A stretch of DNA of 64,000 nucleotides from Paraburkholderia hiiakae (GTDB lineage: Bacteria; Pseudomonadota; Gammaproteobacteria; Burkholderiales; Burkholderiaceae), in assembly GCF_904848665.1 (NCBI RefSeq), contig NZ_CAJHCQ010000030.1, positions 1 to 64,000 of the forward strand. Direction: 5' to 3'. Position numbers and translations under genes: made by a program. Of this stretch, positions 60,800 through 64,000 are shown piece by piece; within the stretch, counting starts at the first letter, position 1; each line of letters opens with the position of its first letter. The notes beneath the pieces were generated by a model. The model searched no databases, had not been told where the DNA came from, and saw nothing but the letters and a program-made list of their open reading frames with translations.

Positions 60800-61096
60800 T
60801 TACTTCACCACGACCTGCGTATGCCCCACGACCGGCGGCTTCTCGAAGTGCGGGCCGACGAGGCGCCGCCACTCCTGAAAGTCCGCCGACTCGCGAAAGT
60901 GCACCATGTGATCCTCGACGGTATCCCACTGCACGACGAGCACATACTGGTTCGGCTCTTCCACACCGCGCTGCAGCTCCACCGCGCGGCAGCCGCGCGC
61001 ACGGTGAAAGAGCGGCAGCGCTTGTGCCACGGCCGCCTCGAATTCAGCGTTCTTGCCAGCGCTCACCGTGATATGCGCCATCTCGTAGACCATCAT
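60800..61096 (-). CDS. Antibiotic biosynthesis monooxygenase (ABM) domain protein
   Basis: A 98-residue ferredoxin-like dimeric protein: MAHITVSAGKNAEFEAAVAQ, CRAVELQRGVEEPNQYVLVV and FRESADFQEWRRLVGPHF. ABM proteins include small monooxygenases and stress-related proteins of unknown substrate. AAGGAG lies just before two consecutive ATG codons (61096 and 61093); the second has better spacing. It lies 36 bp downstream of the dehydrogenase gene at 61133, same direction, so probably co-transcribed. Confidence 0.88.
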   Translation of the reverse strand: MMVYEMAHITVSAGKNAEFEAAVAQALPLFHRARGCRAVELQRGVEEPNQYVLVVQWDTVEDHMVHFRESADFQEWRRLVGPHFEKPPVVGHTQVVVK

Positions 61097-61132
61097 GTTC
61101 TCCTTGTGATTCGCGTTGATTCGCTACTGCAG

Positions 61133-62242
61133 TCATTTCATGTTTAGACGTTCGATCACCTCGTCCGCAATCGCGAGCGAAGCCGTCAGTCCCGGCGACT
61201 CGATGCCGTAGAGGTTCACGAGCCCGCACACGTCGTGCTCGCGCGCGTCCTGGATCACGAAGTCGCCGCCGTGCCCGCCCTCGGCTAGCTTCGGGCGGAT
61301 GCCAGCATAACCCGGTTGCAGCGCGTCGTCAGGCAGCGCGGGCCAGTATGTGCGAATCGCCTCGTAAAATTTCGCCGCGCGCCCTGGGTCCACGGTGTAG
61401 TCGATCGTGTCGATCCACTCCACGTCGGGGCCGAAGCGCGCCTGGCGGCCAAGGTCGATCGTCAGGTGGACGCCCAGGCCCCCTTCCTCCGGCACCGGAT
61501 AGATGAGCCGCGAAAACGGCGCCGCACCCGTAAGCGAGTAGTAATTGCCCTTCGCGTAGCGCACGGGCGGGATCGAGTGCGCCGGCACGCCTTCGATGCA
61601 AGCCGCTACCTGCTGCGCGTAAAGGCCCGCGCTGTTCACCACGCGCGTGGCGAGCAACTCCATCGGCTCGTCGCCGCCTACCTTCAGCAGCGTCGGCTGG
61701 CCCGGCCGCGCGAGGGCGCCCGTGACCGGCGAGCAAAACGCGAGCATGCCGCCCGCCGCTTCGAAGTCGCCCTGCAGCGCGAGCATCAGGCCGTGGCTGT
61801 CGACAATGCCCGTGGAGGGCGATTCGAGCGCCGCCACGCAATTGAGCGCGGGTTCCATTGCGCGCGCCTCGTCGCGTTCGAGCCAGCGCAAGTCGTCCAC
61901 GCCATTGGCGGCCGCCGCGGCGCGAATCGCGCGCAGCGCGTCGAGTTGCCCTTCTTGCGTCGCGACGATGAACTTGCCGCAGCGGCTGTACTCGACGCCC
62001 TTCTCTTCGCAATACGCGTAGAGCTTGTGCTTGCCCTGCACGCACAGCCGCGCCTTGAGCGAGCCTTGCGGGTAGTAAATGCCCGCGTGTATCACTTCGC
62101 TGTTGCGCGAACTGGTGCCCGTGCCGATGGCGTTTTCCGCCTCGACGAGGACAGTTTCCCAGCCTTGCTGCGCACACGCGCGCGCAACCGCGAGACCGAC
62201 TACGCCCGCGCCGATCACGACGCAATCCACCGTGTCCGTCAT
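61133..62242 (-). CDS. lhgO: FAD-dependent L-2-hydroxyglutarate dehydrogenase/oxidase-like protein
   Basis: A 369-residue DAO-fold flavoprotein with the dinucleotide motif VVIGAGVVGLAVARA, the family marker GTSSRNSEVIHAGIYYPQGS, GIVDSHGLMLAL, and the C-terminal PGYAGIRPKLAEGG and GIESPGLTASLAIADEV. These fit the LhgO/YgaF group that oxidises L-2-hydroxyglutarate or similar 2-hydroxy acids and feeds electrons to quinone. Sarcosine-oxidase-like enzymes are a more remote alternative. Good start at ATG 62242 with GAAAGGAAG upstream. Confidence 0.87.
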   Translation of the reverse strand: MTDTVDCVVIGAGVVGLAVARACAQQGWETVLVEAENAIGTGTSSRNSEVIHAGIYYPQGSLKARLCVQGKHKLYAYCEEKGVEYSRCGKFIVATQEGQLDALRAIRAAAAANGVDDLRWLERDEARAMEPALNCVAALESPSTGIVDSHGLMLALQGDFEAAGGMLAFCSPVTGALARPGQPTLLKVGGDEPMELLATRVVNSAGLYAQQVAACIEGVPAHSIPPVRYAKGNYYSLTGAAPFSRLIYPVPEEGGLGVHLTIDLGRQARFGPDVEWIDTIDYTVDPGRAAKFYEAIRTYWPALPDDALQPGYAGIRPKLAEGGHGGDFVIQDAREHDVCGLVNLYGIESPGLTASLAIADEVIERLNMK

Positions 62243-62331
62243 GACACTTCCTTTCTCGTCACGCGAGTGCTGTTTCGACTGGCGCTATTTTGCCCAATTC
62301 GCATGCATTGCGTGAAAGGATGCGCACCCAT

Positions 62332-62367
62332 GAAAAAACGCCGCACGATCATGCGATCGGGCGGCGT
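62332..62367 (-). terminator. Rho-independent terminator after the porin gene
   Basis: ACGCCGC and GCGGCGT form a 7-bp stem, extended by CGATC/GATCG around ATGC. On the minus strand it runs into a tract of T residues (TTTTTT). It lies about 40 bp beyond the porin stop. Confidence 0.8.
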
Positions 62368-62403
62368 CAAACAACTACCGGAGAAGATGAAGCTAGACGT
62401 GCA

Positions 62404-63519
62404 TTAGAAGTGCGTATGCAGGCCCACGCGCGCAACCGCCTGGCTCTGACCGCTCGAAGCGCCATCCGAGGAGTTCATGCCGTTGATCTGCGCCAGACCG
62501 CCCGAGCTGGCACGCTGGTACACGCCCAGCACGTACACGCTGGTGCGCTTGGAGAGCGCGTAATCGACGATCGCCGCGACCTGGTGGGCGTGATTGTTGT
62601 CGACCACTTCGTTGCCCTTCATGTACATGTACGACGCGCCAGCGCTCAGCGCCGGCGTGAAGTAGTAGTGCGCGCCGACCGACCCCTGATACACCGAGCC
62701 GCCGTTGGCCGAGTTATGCACCGTGGTAAAGAGCGCATTCGTCGTCCAGCCGCCAAAGCGGTAATGCGCGCCGATACCCCAGTTGCGCACGCTCACGTCG
62801 CCTTCGCCCGTCACAACGGTCTTGAGGTTCGTATAGGCCGCGTTCACGCCGAAGTCATGCGCCGAGTAGTTCAGCGCGAAGCTCGTGCCGTTGCCCGTGC
62901 CGATCGAACCGGCTACGCCACCGAAGCTGTACATCGCGCCGGCGCTGAAACCGCCAAACGTCGGCGACAGATACTTCACGGAGTTGTTGACGGTTTCGCC
63001 AGCCATGCGGTCCCAGTCGAACGCACCGGTCGGGTTGTTCGGCAGCGCGAGCTTCTGGAACGGACCCGCACGGAAATCGTAAAAGTGGCCCGAGAGTTCC
63101 GCCGGATCGTCGCCCGCGAAATACAGCGAGTCCGTCATGAAGTCGTACTGGTTACCGAGCGTGAGCTTGCCGAACTTGTCGTTGCTCAGGCCCAGAATCG
63201 ACGTACGGCTAAAGAGGCTCTTGTTCGGCATGAAGGCGCCGTTGTCCAGCTGGAACTGGTTGACGAGCTGGAAGAAGGCCTTCGTGCCGCCGCCCAGGTC
63301 TTCCGTTCCGGTCATGCCCCAGAGGTTCGGGCCGTTCACGCCGTCGTCCATCTTGACGTTGTGCTTGCCGCCCTGGTTGCTCACGTAGGTAATGCCCGTG
63401 TCCATCATGCCGTAGAGCGTCACGCTGCTTTGCGCGAACGCAGGTGCCGCGCATGCCATCACGCCGATGGCCCCCGTAATCGCCAATGCAATCTTTTTGT
63501 ACTGCTTATGATTCTGCAT
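62404..63519 (-). CDS. General trimeric porin (Gram-negative porin family)
   Basis: A 371-residue outer-membrane beta-barrel. A signal peptide (IALAITGAIGVMACAAPAFA) is followed by the typical first strand SSVTLYGMMDTGITYVSNQ, the TGTEDLGGGTKAFFQLVNQF segment, loop 3 and alternating strands, ending in the terminal phenylalanine (RVGLHTHF) needed for barrel insertion. This is the Burkholderiaceae OpcP/OmpC-like type. AGGAG precedes the ATG. It has its own terminator. Substrate range cannot be predicted. Confidence 0.94.
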   Translation of the reverse strand: MQNHKQYKKIALAITGAIGVMACAAPAFAQSSVTLYGMMDTGITYVSNQGGKHNVKMDDGVNGPNLWGMTGTEDLGGGTKAFFQLVNQFQLDNGAFMPNKSLFSRTSILGLSNDKFGKLTLGNQYDFMTDSLYFAGDDPAELSGHFYDFRAGPFQKLALPNNPTGAFDWDRMAGETVNNSVKYLSPTFGGFSAGAMYSFGGVAGSIGTGNGTSFALNYSAHDFGVNAAYTNLKTVVTGEGDVSVRNWGIGAHYRFGGWTTNALFTTVHNSANGGSVYQGSVGAHYYFTPALSAGASYMYMKGNEVVDNNHAHQVAAIVDYALSKRTSVYVLGVYQRASSGGLAQINGMNSSDGASSGQSQAVARVGLHTHF

Positions 63520-63711
63520 TCTCCAAGTCTCCTGTTTTGAACAAACCTGTTTATTCGAGCATCGAAGGTTATCCGGCCCGCCACCCCGAGATCAGGCGAG
63601 CCGTAAGCAAGCGCGCGGCATGTGGGCCACGCGGGTCAAACGCGCTCGAGCGGGCAAAACGCCCGCTTGAGCGAAAAAACAAATCAGGAGATCAAGCGGT
63701 CAATCGAACGC

Positions 63712-64000
63712 TCAGACCGCGTCGGGCACCTTGCGCGTCTTCAGAAACGCTTCGAGGGTTTCGCCGCGCATGCTCGCGTACATGCCGAGATTCGTGATCT
63801 TCACCACGCGCGCGAACTTCTCCAGCACGAAAAAGCACACGCCGTATTGAATGAGGCCGAGCCAGTCCGTTGCGTCGACGAGCGCGCGCTCCTCGACGGT
63901 GAGCGCGGCTGCGTCGTAGGCGGCCTTGCGATCGCTCAGCCACAGTTCGCGCGCCTGCGGCAGACGCATTTCCCAGAAGAAGCGATTCAGGCGCATGGCC
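63712..64000 (-). CDS. Gallate/protocatechuate 4,5-dioxygenase-type enzyme, C-terminal part (5' end outside window)
   Basis: The last 96 codons of a gene reading in from the right edge. The visible sequence (LNRFFWEMRLPQARELWLSD, LTVEERALVDATDWLGLIQY, FVLEKFARVVKITNLGMYAS, MRGETLEAFLKTRKVPDAV) matches the LigA-like alpha domain. In beta-proteobacterial gallate dioxygenases this domain is fused behind the LigB catalytic domain. An ATG at 63996 is in frame but the open frame continues past it, so it need not be the start. A stand-alone alpha subunit is the alternative. Confidence 0.8.
   Translation of the reverse strand, partial: AMRLNRFFWEMRLPQARELWLSDRKAAYDAAALTVEERALVDATDWLGLIQYGVCFFVLEKFARVVKITNLGMYASMRGETLEAFLKTRKVPDAV

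Noticed and set aside
1..64000. CRISPR arrays, tRNA or rRNA genes, insertion sequences
   Set aside because: I looked for regularly spaced repeats, tRNA-like cloverleaf ends and transposase motifs (DDE signatures, terminal repeats) and saw none. A dedicated tRNA and IS scan would be decisive.

Overview
The window is 64 kb of GC-rich DNA with the gene content of a member of the Burkholderiaceae, most likely Paraburkholderia, Caballeronia or Burkholderia. The pointers are a standalone acetoacetyl-CoA reductase, a trimeric general porin, a one-polypeptide indolepyruvate ferredoxin oxidoreductase, ABC importers for amino acids and polyamines, and PAAR-type secretion parts. This placement comes from recognising protein families, not from a database search. 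Genes are densely packed, often with 4-bp ATGA overlaps. I saw no rRNA, tRNA, CRISPR array or insertion sequence.

Layout. 1-2.8 kb: polyamine uptake (potG partial, potF) with a divergent LuxR-type regulator. 3.1-7.3 kb: phaB, a small unknown gene, an AI-2E-type permease with an unusual C-terminal extension, and an MlaC-like protein. 8.1-13.9 kb: a stressosome operon (RsbR, RsbS, RsbT, an RsbX-like phosphatase) running directly into two histidine kinases. 14-17.3 kb: DUF2306 membrane protein, LytS/LytTR two-component pair, AraC regulator with a possible Fur box. 17.4-24.4 kb: a branched-chain amino acid ABC operon in which LivM and LivG are fused, divergent from a D-amino-acid dehydrogenase and an Asp/Glu-racemase-family gene. 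24.4-27.9 kb: CheV and a GAF-PAS-GGDEF-EAL protein.

28.3-30.5 kb is a lower-GC patch. It holds a PAAR protein, a GH24 lysozyme without a signal peptide and an LprI-like lysozyme inhibitor, preceded by a PAAR remnant. It reads as a type VI secretion effector/immunity cassette. 30.7-43.8 kb is an aryl-polyene-type fatty-acid/polyketide cluster in two divergent arms: a long leftward operon (membrane protein, ligase-dehydratase fusion, acyltransferase, LolA-like, MMPL exporter, polysaccharide deacetylase, two ketosynthase-like proteins, dehydratase) and a short rightward arm (ACP, FabG, glycosyltransferase).

43.8-64 kb: indolepyruvate ferredoxin oxidoreductase, a lipoprotein, and an HPP-CBS transporter plus a MarR-ClC operon that share one 17-bp operator. 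Next come an ECF41 sigma factor with its carboxymuconolactone-decarboxylase partner and a recognisable ECF41 promoter, a hydrolase/TetR divergent pair around a perfect 24-bp palindrome, a zinc alcohol dehydrogenase, a SulP transporter, a NasT/NasS-like nitrate sensing pair, an ABM protein, an L-2-hydroxyglutarate oxidase-like enzyme, a porin, and the 3' end of a gallate/protocatechuate-type dioxygenase.

The least ordinary content is the secretion cassette (28.4-30.1 kb), the stressosome-phosphorelay operon (8.1-13.9 kb), the rearranged polyene cluster, and three regulatory sites readable from sequence (MarR, ECF41, TetR).
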